Below are positions 20,601-30,990 of a stretch of 64,000 bases of DNA, piece after piece. Where the stretch lies: the NCBI GenBank assembly GCA_037178855.1, contig JASJZC010000001.1, forward strand, positions 1,178,001 to 1,242,000, read 5' to 3'. Positions within the stretch are counted from its first letter, which is position 1, and the number at the start of each line of letters is the position of its first letter. The notes beneath the pieces are model-generated. The model was not told where the DNA came from. It ran no database searches and saw only the letters and a list, made by a program, of their open reading frames with translations. Made by a program: the position numbers and the translations under genes. Source of the stretch: Oscheius sp. JU75 (lineage: Eukaryota; Nematoda; Chromadorea; Rhabditida; Rhabditidae).

Positions 20601-23600
20601 CAGTCTCCAATTCTGTCCATATCCAAGCTTCCGGAAAGTTAGTTCTTAGTCTAGGAGTAAAAGCTAAGGAGCTCTTTTCAGTTGCTTGTGACTCTCCTGA
20701 TGGTGCCGGGGCTGGACGTGGTAAACTATCGAAGTCCCCTTTAAACCGCCCTGGAGAGGGTGTCGAGAGGAAGACTAAGGAAGAACATAACGTAACGGAA
20801 CAATCCGGGTGTTAGAGAGCAGCGGAAGCACTATGTACCCATACCCAGCGGTCAGTACTGTCCAGATCCAGGTTTCAGGGAAATTGGAGCGGAGACGGGG
20901 TTCGGAAGAGGAGGAGGCAGCTCCAGTCGGAGGCGGAGCACTGAGAGCGACAGCTCCATCAGCTTCTTCCTCGACTGCAACGGTTTCGACTAGAAAAATG
21001 ACCAGCTTTGCCCATCAGAGAAACATAGAAAGCAGGCAGCAAAAGCAACATATTCTCTAGTTTTGGAACCTATCCCTACCCAGAATTTAGATCCGTCCAA
21101 AGCCAAGTTTCCGGGAACAGAATTCGAAGTCTTGGAGCGCTGGATGGTGCAGGAGCGAAGGAGTTGACTGCTTGAGGGGCTGGCATAGGGGGACCCGGCA
21201 TTCCTTCCATTCCACCGCCGAATCCACCGGATGCTGCGGCCAAGGGCCAGACTGAAGGAGAAGATTAGAATAAGATCTGCCAAGGCGTTAGAAGCAAAAA
21301 CCGAGAGAGTTCAAACTTACATGGAGGCTGGGGTTCCCTGAACAGGTAGGCATCGGTGAGGACGATAAGACCGGCGTTCTGGAAGGTTTTGATTCGGGTA
21401 TAGTAGAGATTTGTACCTCAAAAACCCTAGCCGCGTCCTGACCACCGGTTCCCCACCATGGCCACCAGACGGATCTCTTTCTACGGGCAATGGCTCCGAA
21501 TGGAATGGGACGGCAACAGCCGCCACCGTAGCCGGTGGTGTCGTAGGAGGAAATGTCGTCTTCTACCTGGGCGTTAAGGGATTGATAGAGAGACAGTTTA
21601 CTTACAATCTGTTGCGTAATGTCGTTTCCGGACTTCAGAAGCAGGACACTTTGATCCACAGCCATGAGTCCGACATAAGAGTTCGGATCCGCTTTCACTG
21701 TCAACGCCACAGCAGTTCCTGGTTCAGCCTGTTGCTTGTCAATAGACAGCGAGACATTGTTCTTGAAAAGCCCATCCACTTTGAAGTCCGAAGCATCTAC
21801 TAGGATCTCGTTCTTCTCTCCATAGACAGTGTAGAGGATGAAACGAGACTTGGGAGCCATCTCACTGGTCGTAGGGAATGTGACTGTAGTGAGTTTGCTT
21901 CCAGAATTGAGCTGGATGTTCTTGGAAAGGATCATGGTTCCTCGAGACATCACCTAAAATATTCGTTTTGTCAAGATTAAAAAAGCAAAAATTTCTTCCG
22001 TTGCCGGGAATCGAACCCGGGCCTTATGGGTGAGAGCCATAAATCCTAACCACTAGACCACAACGGACATGTTGTGGCAGAAATGGCGGGTACAACACAT
22101 TCGTTAGCGCATTCGACAGCATTTTCGAAGGACTTTTGAGGGTTTTTGTCATTTAAAGAGAGAGTTTGAGTTCGAAAACAAAGGTGGCCAGATTCTCTAC
22201 ACCTTTCTTGAAATTACTTACCTGGTAAGTCAGAAAGTATATCTCTGAAGTCGATTTGACAGTGAAAGAGACCTCTTCTCCAGCTTGAACTGACCCTTCC
22301 TTGACAGGAAGAACCTAAATCCATTAAGATCTGTCTCTGTCTCCCTACCTACCTGTAGGAAGGACTTAGACGGTGAGACAGCCGCATTGACATACACATA
22401 CCCGCTTATTCCGGTATCAGAGTAGTTGTTACTTCCCTTTGGATCATATTCGGCCTCTACATTGAAAGAACTCGAATCCAATGGGGGTGTGACTGTCAAG
22501 ACGTAAGTTCCGTCAGATTCAAGAGTAATCCTTTGGACTATGACCTTGCTCGGCTTGGTTTCCTGGCTCCAGACGTAGGGATAGTTGTAGCGGGTAGTGA
22601 CCTAAAAGTGTATCCGTCTCTCTGTTTATATGTTTCTCTGTCTCACTTGCATTCCCCTGGGTAGGTTCGCCTTGACCGGAGTGTCATCCTGGTTCTTCAG
22701 GGCAACCAGAACCTTGTAAAGAAGTCCCGGCTTGTAGTTGTCTCCCTGTTTTTGTATGTCAATCTTTACTCCGTGCTTGTACGTCTGGACATCCGCCGTT
22801 CCGTTCCTCTCGATCTCTGTCAGCGCCTCTGTTACCGTCGCCACAATCTTGATACTGCTTCCCCAGTCCTGGATCAACTTATGGGTAGTCAGCTCCTGAT
22901 TTGTGAAAGTTACTGTAGCTTCTCCGCTCGGAGACAGCTCTAGACTCCTCTCAATCTTTGTCGTATTGTCATCATTCCAGTTGTAAGGTGTGTCCAGGAG
23001 AACCTTTAGCTTACCGGCAACTCCCTTCCCGTAGGTGTACTTTGCCAAGACCAGGAAAGTCAAATCGTCACTGTTTGTGATGTAAGGAGGCGGCTTGACA
23101 GTCACTTCGAATTTCGGAAGGACATACTGATCAACGGTGAAAGTCCTGGCCAGTTTTGACCCACCCTCAGGGGTAACCTCAATAGTCCAGACCCCGAGAG
23201 GCGGCTCCGAGGCGAGCTCCAGTTCCCCGGAATAGACTCCCTTGGTCAGAGACTTTCTCTCCTCCTGTCTAATGATATTCTGATTCGGATCTGTGATCTG
23301 GAGAGAGACAGTCCCATTGAACGGTAACAGGTCCGGATGGATGTTGACAGCACGGAACTTGACCGTCTGTCCCGGCTTGTAGATTCCCTTGTCCGTCTGG
23401 ATGAAGGTTGACATAGATTTCTCGTTGAAGTTCAGGATTTGGGAGTTCTCAAATGCTTCTCCGCCGGCTGAATGTCCTCTGACACAAAGCTAAAGAGATT
23501 GTTCACTGTTCCGAATTGTCAACTCACGGTATAGGTTTGTTCCGGCAGAAGAATATCGTCAGAGATGGGAGGTATAGTAATCGTTTGAGGCATTCCGACA

Positions 23601-24005
23601 CTGATCCCTTCAACAGTTTTCGAGGCGATGGTCTCATTGTCAGGTCCTCTGATCTCGATAGTAACGGTCATACTGGCTTCGGCATGAAGAATGTTGACAG
23701 AGACGGCGAAGGGAAGATTGGGACGGATGGTAGAGGGAGCAACGACGAGATAATGACCGGGACTGAAAATAAATACTAAGAGATACAGAGACCGAGACTC
23801 ACTGATAGGGTTCCGGTGTCGTGGTACCTAACGTGGTACTCTCTGGTTCTTCAGTAGTGCCTTCACTAGTCTCACTGGTCTCTCCGGACTTGGACTGTTC
23901 TGTCACTGAAGTCGATTCTGGGTCCGTGACATCGCCTGATCCAGCGGTAGTCGTCTCCTGTGCCCAGACTGCTCCTATGAGCAGGAGGCCCAAGATCAGC
24001 CTCAT
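17644..24005 (-). CDS. Thioester-containing protein (alpha-2-macroglobulin family), copy 1, secreted
   Basis: Complete TEP of about 1505 residues with one bait cassette. Exons on the minus strand: 24005-23803, 23762-23528, 23489-22647, 22601-22353, 22314-22222, 21953-21606, 21566-21417, 21378-21321, one of three cassettes, then 20233-20002, 19897-19287, 19248-18806, 18766-18621, 18579-18472, 18433-18326, 18287-18112, 18071-17909, 17872-17762 and 17712-17644. Frame holds through every junction. Signal peptide [16 protein letters not shown] and a Ser/Thr/Glu-rich linker precede the macroglobulin domains ([28 protein letters not shown]). The bait region follows a RRKRS basic site; thioester is [10 protein letters not shown]; downstream are [14 protein letters not shown] and a His-bearing [10 protein letters not shown], the usual catalytic His site. 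The receptor-like domain ends [10 protein letters not shown] with no membrane tail, predicting a soluble protease trap or opsonin. A tRNA gene lies in its 268-nt sixth-exon-proximal intron. Confidence 0.93.
20600..20774 (-). other. TEP copy 1 bait cassette 1C
   Basis: Alternative exon of 175 nt, same phases. It encodes [34 protein letters not shown] and [19 protein letters not shown]. Acceptor CCTTAG, donor GG|GTAAGT. No further cassette is visible between 20234 and 20599. Confidence 0.88.
20845..20989 (-). other. TEP copy 1 bait cassette 1B
   Basis: Alternative exon of 145 nt, same phases. It encodes [20 protein letters not shown], a Ser-rich part and [19 protein letters not shown]. Acceptor TTCTAG, donor GG|GTATGG. 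Same length as cassettes 2A and 2C of copy 2. Confidence 0.88.
21080..21251 (-). other. TEP copy 1 bait cassette 1A
   Basis: Alternative exon of 172 nt (3n+1), phase 1 in and phase 2 out. It encodes [20 protein letters not shown], a Pro/Ala-rich part, then [19 protein letters not shown]. Acceptor CTTCAG, donor GG|GTAGGG. Confidence 0.88.
21996..22067 (-). tRNA. tRNA-Glu (CTC), inside a TEP copy 1 intron
   Basis: 72 nt on the same strand as the host gene, in the intron between exons 22314-22222 and 21953-21606. Acceptor stem, anticodon loop CTCTCAC and T-arm are as in the tRNA at 10678-10749. The flank ACATGTCCGTTG is also shared, so the two are recent copies. A T-rich run follows the 3' end. 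Confidence 0.96.
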
Positions 24006-24073
24006 CTGAAAGTCAGGATCATTGCACAATGCACAAAAGAGTAGAGAGTGTCAAAGTTTAGCTTGTTCTCTCT

Positions 24074-24084
24074 GGTATATATTG
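24074..24084 (-). promoter_or_regulatory. TATA box of TEP copy 1
   Basis: On the minus strand GCAATATATACC lies about 71 bp upstream of the ATG at 24005. Between them, TTTCAG ends exactly at the ATG, leaving room for only a very short leader before an acceptor-like site. Confidence 0.6.
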
Positions 24085-24085
24085 C

Positions 24086-25349
24086 CTTCCCCAACGATTT
24101 ACCATAATTCTACCCACTGTTTTCGAGAATGAAAAAGGAAGAGAACCACGACTGTTTTCCGTGGTTTTTGCAATGGGGACAGTGGGTCGAAAACCAGGTG
24201 AATGCAGAGAAAGCTCATGGGGGGACTAAATGACTCGACTAAACCTTGAAATCGTTGTTAAGAACTGGTTGCCGTTTTCTAGGTAGCACAGATAGCGTAG
24301 ACTGTTTGTTTGTGGTGGGACAGGAGATCATGCAAGGAACATATTTGCGTTGAAAGCAGGCGATACTGGGTGTAGGAAGTACAAATGTTCGAGGGAGACA
24401 GAGAGACAAAGGGACAGAAAGACAGAGCAAAACGTACGGTAGATTACTGAAGAGCTGCCGACAGACGAGAGTCAACTAGGAAGCACAAGGTAGAACTGAC
24501 TATCTTTCGGACTTTGTTGTCAGAAATACGCTTGATAAGTCAGGAATCTCTAGAGACTTGTCCCTATACTGAAGAGAAATATGAGATGACAGAGAGAGAG
24601 AGAGAGAGGGAGAGAGAGAGAGTGATCCAAAGAGAGGTTGGTCAAATCTATTCACCAGCTCGCCAAACAGAACATCATAGGCTGATCCGTTTTGGGCGAA
24701 TCTGTCTCTCTGGGGAAGTGATCGCGTCATACAGCTAACTGAACAGGCAAAAGGTCAATTGACGCGGGCAGAGGAAGACCAAAAAAAAACGTAACTGGAT
24801 TTATTGAAGAGACACACTAACGTCTTTTTTGGTAGGGGGAAGTCGTCCGAACTGTTTATAAGCCGCCTCTGTCAAAATACAAAACATGGATAGTTTGCAA
24901 GGACAGGGATCAGAGAGACAGCTGCATAAGCAGCCATTTTTAGACCCTGTTTACCTGTTTGATCTACATAGGCTAGAAGACCGGAAAAACAAGAACTGAT
25001 GCAACATGCAAACTGGAGAGAAAAGAGGTAATTCCAGTACTTTTGGGAAAATCGACGCGGCCTTTGCTCGTGTTAGCAGTCTACAATCAGCTACAGGTAG
25101 ATGACCTCAGATGAAAACGCGCGAACAAAGAAAATAGATTTTTCAGGGATTTTTCAACTGCTGATGTCTTCCGGATAAAGGGAGATGCATGGGAGCAAGC
25201 TCTGTCACTGAATGCTCCACGGTATGGGGTTGCGGCATTTGTCTCAGGAGAGTCTATTGTCGTCGTCGGTGGACAGCTAGTCATTGACCAAAAGTCAGAT
25301 GAATAATGTCGAGTGTTTCGATGTAGAGCGCTAGATTCAAAGCCGAAAA
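24086..25349. other. Intergenic, entry to the AT-rich island
   Basis: No gene recognised. Contains (GA)n at about 24588-24623. Base composition becomes visibly AT-richer from about 24.8 kb onward. Confidence 0.45.
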
Positions 25350-25472
25350 AAATCAACAGAAAAAGAGTATTCTGGCTCTTTTGCACTTCCCAAACATTGT
25401 AATCAAGCGTTCCTCGAGCAGTTATTATCGTCAGCGTTTGATGCCCTTCCGATATTGCCTCACACAACGACG
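25350..25472 (-). pseudogene. Kinase C-lobe fragment
   Basis: The minus strand reads SLCEAISEGHQTLTIITARG and TLDYNVWEVQKSQNT, matching one exon of the neighbouring kinase (SLCKATSEGHQTLTSIAGRG, TPGYNAWEVQESQ). It is cut at both ends, with no other kinase exons beside it. A decayed partial duplicate. Confidence 0.65.
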
Positions 25473-25557
25473 TAAGTATCTGTATCTCTGTCTCTCGCTC
25501 TCTCTCTCTCTCTCTAAGTAACCGAGAATACATAAGGTAATTTTATAGTCAACTAAT

Positions 25558-28248
25558 TCAAAAAGATTTACTTCTTTGCCGGAGTTGATTTGAGAATGCG
25601 TCTTCTTTTTCAATACTAGTGTCTTTCACTTTGAACCTAGATGTCCGCGAAGCCAAACGATGTTCGTCTTGCCATTTCGTATGCAGAAATTCCATTTTCG
25701 GTCGGTATTCCGGATTCATTGCTGTCATGCTAAGTGAAACAAGTTTGAAAGCTAAAATTGTCTCACAAGAAAATCTGCTCTCGAGTTTCCGGCTTCAGGA
25801 TCTTCAGGATATCAGGATCATCCTTATGATTTTGATCATTGGTAGATTGTATGTTTCTGCACAAAAACTGGAATTTGAAGAATTCTCACCTTTTATTATC
25901 TTCCAAGATCGTCTCAATGGACTTTTCGCAATCCTTGATATATTTTTCTTCCAGGGTGTTCTTGTCTCGGATTGGCAAAAGTACTGTTTCCTTGAAGTCT
26001 ATGTCATAGGGATGCCTGAAAATTTTTTTTAAGACAACCTTCTTTGTGCTTACCTTCTGTAAATAAGGTTCCACCAGCTTTTTCCCAGGCTGAACACATC
26101 AGCAGAAAAAGAGTATTCCTGGCTCTCTTGCACTTCCCAAGCATTATAGCCGGGAGTTCCACGACCAGCTATTGACGTTAGCGTTTGATGTCCTTCCGAT
26201 GTTGCCTTACACAACGACATGTCGCTCAGTTTCAAGTATGAAAAGTTGTCCGACAGGAGCATACTGAATCTAGGCTAGAACAATTTTTGAAATGATCCTC
26301 ACTTGGCCGGCTTGACATCCCGATGAATTATTTGGTTGCGGTGAAGAAAGTCGAGTCCACTGGCTGCCTGTGTCATCCAACAAAGTATCTCGAAATCGCC
26401 GTAGTGGTATTTCCGATTGTTCACGACTGAACTTTTAATAAAGAATAAAATATCAATTACCTTTATCCAAGCTTCCATCCTCGCAGTACTCCATCAATAT
26501 TCCGGTCATCATTTTCTTGCTAACTACGAGTCCATGCAAACGTACAATGTGAGCATGGGATTGTAACTGAAGGGTTACTGACACTATCACTGTTACTGTT
26601 ATTAAAACAAACCGTCGTCAAAGTGCTCATTTCTACGCAAACTTCCTGTGCAGCGTAGAATTTTTTGTAGATTACTTTCCTTCTAAAACTTTGAAATATT
26701 TCCATTCATCAGGTGCTTACTGGATGCTGTCTACTGTTACTAGATGAACATCGGCCTGTCCACCACAACCTATAAAACCGTCCTTTTTCAGCTCTCTGAT
26801 TGTTTCTGCATCGTAGCATAATGGTATCGTTTTCTGCAAGAGTCTGCCATTACTCATCTTTTGATGAACCTCAATAATATATTTGGTGTAATAGGCGTTC
26901 CAATCATCATTGAAATATAAAATTTCAATTTGATCCTTTGTATCGTTGGAAAAGTTAATCAACAGATTGCGAATTTCTTTTCCATGTTCCTAAACATCTG
27001 ATCTGGATCAGTAATCTCATACCTCTCGCATGTCCTTTGCTCTGTAAAACAGCTTTCTGACCGTTTCCTGCTCATACAGGTAATGGCCGAAGATACGAAC
27101 TACTTCGCTGATAGTGGTACCGTCATTGAAATGTTTCAGGTTAGCCTAAAAAGCCATGAAACAGAGGCAGGGACTTACTTGGATGTAATTTTTAAACATG
27201 TGTGCAGCTGCAAGGGTTTCATGTATTGCAGAGATGTATTGCCGTATTGCTTTGCCATATTCAAACATGACGAGACATTCTTTTTCTTCGAGAATTCGGC
27301 TTTGCACATACTTCTAAGGAGCAAGTTTGCTTTCAATCCGATTCCCCGTCTTCCCAGCACTATTGCCCTTTCTACGACTATGTCAAACAGCAAAGAAGCA
27401 CTGAGGACACCAGTCCGGTGATACTCAGTTGCTCAAATAATGAATGAAATAGGCATAGTTTCTTGTAATAATTAAAGAGGCGCCCGGACTCGATTTTTTT
27501 GCGTAGGATCTTTCCTTACCGGCATCCTGAACATGTTTTAGCCAAAAAAAAAGAGAGAAACTAGGAAGTATTATTTCTCTTTTCTTAAAGGCAGTATTTG
27601 CATCAAACAATAGCTTTCTGTTGGTTCCAAAGTGCGTTGAGAGAAGTCGAACAACATTATAAACAGACAAGAAATGTTGAAAAAAGTCTAGAAAAGGTTG
27701 AAAACGACAAAAAACGAAAAAGAAATCAATTCACGCCATGACATAGTTTTGCGTATGTCGTATTTTGCACAAAACTGAGCCGGGGCACCTGTTTAACTAC
27801 TATCAAGTTTTTCAGAACAATTAAAATGTAAAAGAAGATCTTCTTGAGCTTATTAAGAGAAAAGACCAACCTCTAGTTTTTTTAGCAAATTGCTGTTCGT
27901 TTCTGAAGATAAGTACCGAACTTCTTCAGCACAAGCAACCATGTCACCTAGAGCCATACTGTTTTTATTGGAGTTTATTAAGTCCAGACAGTGACGCTGA
28001 TGCTATAAAATGGTTTGCACGACTTATAAACTATAAATTACCTTTTCACCTATATCTGCGAGCTTAGTCACAGCAGTGTAGTTCATTAAAAGACACGTGA
28101 GCTTCGTTGACAGGGCTTGCTTGAATTTTCCTTCCCCTTCCCCACATAAACTGTCAATAAAGTCGTTAACATCTCCAATATTGTAGTCTCCGGATACCAG
28201 AGATTTGATGGTTTCACGTAAATTTATTATATCTGTCTTTTTACCCTT
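25558..28248 (-). CDS. Protein kinase, TKL-like, with helical N-terminal region (copy K1), 5' end unresolved
   Basis: Minus-strand exons: 28248-28042, 28002-27871 (helical region; joins to the next exon unresolved), 27313-27179, 27145-27023, 26989-26870, 26833-26721, 26682-26613, 26566-26461, 26426-26303, 26263-26054, 26015-25890, 25856-25767 and 25729-25558 (TGA). From 27313 on the frame is continuous. Kinase features in order: glycine-rich GCGGQADVHLV, VIYKKF (candidate ATP-binding Lys), VEMSTL (candidate helix-C Glu), MEYCEDGSL hinge, HRDVKPAN catalytic loop, then KLSDMSLCK where the usual DFG reads DMS, GTPGYNAWEV for the APE region and a late RPKMEFL. The catalytic residues are present, so activity is plausible. 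Neighbour and paralogue: K2 at 35.0-38.2 kb with the same exon phases. Confidence 0.72.
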
Positions 28249-29829
28249 CTAAATCCGACAACTGGGCTACTTGTGAAATGAAGTTACAGCAAGAGCAGCC
28301 TGTGTATTTGGATTCACTGTAAAATGGGCGAGAACAAAAATGGCCAAGTTGCTGTCATATGACAGAGAGTCGCGTGCACAGCCCTTATACGTCCTTCCTG
28401 CAAAGCACAATTGGTACTGTTTTAGCCAGGCCTACTACCCCAGGACGGGGTATAGACATGGAAAATCTAATTCTGCCAGATTCTTGCTCCCAAAAAAACC
28501 AGGCAAAGTTCCAATCCAAGGGCACTTGGGCGCTATAAGTCAAAATTTAAGGAACTTTGTAAGCTTTTTTTTGGATCAGATCCATACCGAAGAAAGTTTT
28601 GCCACTGCTATGGATACCTACCATAAAGTAGTTGAATTGTCGTAGATATTCTGTTGCGGAAGACCTTTTCATAAACTTCATAATTCAAATTTTCCGGCAT
28701 AGTTCTTGTTAATATCGACTTAAAACGTGTTGATTTTCAAATGGATAGAATCCTTACATTTTTGAGAGAGGCATATTGGTATAAAGGCTTTAAAAGCTCC
28801 TAAATATATACTTCAAAATGAAGAAAAACTTCAAATACAATTGCTGGACCTTGCATTTCTTCTAACTGTAGACAGTTAAAGAATATTGGTTCAAATATTA
28901 TTGAATCATGTGTACTGTTCCACCTGTTGAGCTTATCTTCATCTGCTAAAAGGTCCTGAAATTTCACTCTATGTCGTATAGGATCTTTTTATAGGAACTT
29001 TTGTGTGCTGGTATATTGCCTGAAGATTTCCCCTATTAATAAATTCTCCTAGGTGCTCCGCTGGGAAGGTGCGATATTTCCATGGGAGGATCGTTGGACT
29101 CTGCTCGTCGCCTGACGCCAATGAATCTTCCACATATTTGATACCATAGCGTCGAGATATTGTGTACAGCAGAATCTCTGCCTTAAAGTGAGCGTAACCA
29201 GTAATGGACGAAATGCGGAATATGCGGAGGTGCCATTTTGACTTTCGCGTGCGCTCCAACTCGTATAACATTTAGGCTCGTATAGAAGTTGATTACGGCA
29301 ATTTGCCGTTAAGCAGCCTTATATTATAAAAGTTGGTGCACAATCCAAAGTCAAAATGGCCTTTGCAAATTCCTCCTGACTCGGGTGTATACCACTTGAT
29401 CTCTATGCCAGTGGTCCTTATCTCCCTTTCATTAGTCTCGGGGGAAAATCGGACCTTTGTCTTTATAGCTCATAAAAATTGTAGGCGTTCCAAGCAGAAC
29501 AGAACCCATTTTGCAGCTGGTGTGTGAAAGCTCACCATGGCAGTACTAGCCCATCCTTCATGACACAGCGGTATCGCAAGCGAGGGGTTTCTCAGGTTGG
29601 ACATGTTAACACGACTATCTATTGAATCCAGGTTAAAACATTGGGATGAAATCACGCAAGAAATTGCTTCGGAATCTAAAATCAGTCGTTCTTCAACAAT
29701 AAATAAACCAAGTACGTCGCTCCACGTGTTCGGGTATCTCGTCTGCAGTGCAGCTGTAATATTGATATTCTTCAACTGTTTTCAGGAGCACGACAAATTT
29801 CTTTGGAGTGAGCTTAATTCATTTAAAGA
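28249..29829. other. Unclassified region upstream of kinase K1
   Basis: Likely contains further exons on the minus strand. LTRTMPENLNYEVYEKVFRN continues to ISTTIQLLY before a GTAGGT donor near 28618. SEAISCVISSQCFNLDSIDS and LRNPSLAIPLCHEGWASTAM are near 29540-29700. RRYGIKYVEDSLASGDEQSP lies near 29090-29150. None could be joined with confidence or assigned to a family. Confidence 0.3.
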
Positions 29830-30545
29830 TCATCTTGAAAAAACATACATAAAAACGGAACTTATCAGAGTTTTGAACGAGCCCTTTGTAGAACTTATGT
29901 AGGTGTTCCGGCGATGTAACAAAGATTTCGGCAACTGCAAAGTATAAAAAAATATGAGTAAAAGCGTATAGAGGGGTGGTTTTGAGTCAACATAAACAGA
30001 ATAATAGAAAGTACTGCAAAAACAGGGCAATAAAACTCAGTCGGCTAAAAGTAAAAGCCTAAAACGCGTCTCTCATTACCTCAGTTGTTGTAGCTTACCA
30101 TGCTATTCTACTCTAAGTAACCTGGTGGCAAGAACCATGGAAAACTTTTTTGGGAGCAATTGGATAGACGGGAGCCGAGAAAACGTGACTTTCAGCGCGA
30201 CTTAGCGCGCCAAGCTAACGCGATACCAAATCGCCACGTAACATTAGTCGTCCCCCGCGCATTTTGCCAAAAAATACGCGCACATATTCAAAAACCTACC
30301 ACGTAGCCATGGGTCTTTATCCAAAAGGTCATGGGGAAATAAATGCTTCTTCAAAACGCCGTCAACCTTGGTTCGATACAATCGCGAAATAAAAGTGCCA
30401 TTTAAAACTATATCCCATTCGTCTTGTTCTACCTGAAAAGATTAATTTTGCGAAAAGATAATATACCACACCTTCTCAAATGTCACATTTTTTGAAAAAT
30501 GCAAACATTTGAGCGAACCATCGAAGGCAACGTCCACATCAGCCT
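29830..30545 (-). CDS. Module X, copy 1 (partial gene, unknown family)
   Basis: Minus-strand exons 30545-30474 (ADVDVAFDGSLKCLHFSKNV) and 30432-30300 (VEQDEWDIVLNGTFISRLYR, then TKVDGVLKKHLFPHDLLDKD and PWLRG) are clear. A probable later exon encodes AEIFVTSPEHLHKFYKGLV (29930-29830). The 133-nt exon has the same length and phase as its copy at 39371-39239. It may be the N-terminal part of the K1 kinase gene or a separate gene; a stop in the other copy favours separate. Confidence 0.45.
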
Positions 30546-30687
30546 AAAATTGTGTTTTAATTTCAAGACCAGCCGGCTTAACTGGTCATCTAATTTTTCC
30601 CCCTGCGTTTTATGTTTCTTCCGAAAGAGTGGATGGTTGAAAATCCAAAAGCATTTCAAGGCTGGAAAGGAATTTGATAATAGGAGA

Positions 30688-30990
30688 ATTTCCCTGTCTT
30701 ACTGTTTCTCTGTCCCTCTCTCGCTCTCTCTCTCTCTTTGTCTCTCTGTGTCTCTTTATCATTGTGTCTCTATGCCTCTCTGCCTCTCTGGCACTATGTT
30801 TCACTCTGTCTCGGTGTATCTCTGTTTCCCTGACTCGCTGCCTCTCTGTTCCTCTCTTTCTCTGTCTCGCCGTCTGTGTCCTTCTATCACTGTCTCTCGC
30901 TCTGTCTTCCTGTCTCTGTTTCATAGTTTCACTTACTATCTGTCTTACTGTCTCTGTTTTATTGTCTCTACCCGTGAGCAACAGAATTCA
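30688..30990. repeat. TCTCTGTC-rich simple sequence
   Basis: About 300 bp of imperfect CTCTGT/CTCTCT repeats. Long open frames here only translate the repeat (Ser/Leu/Cys-rich) and are not genes. Confidence 0.9.

Noticed and set aside
28590-28630. Walker-A-like GIHSSGKT on the minus strand, suggesting a P-loop NTPase joined to kinase K1
   Set aside because: The frame that continues the upstream coding-looking sequence (NLNYEVYEKVFRNR...) reaches a GTAGGT donor exactly here, so the motif lies in the probable intron. Its frame also ends within 20 codons and lacks Walker B.
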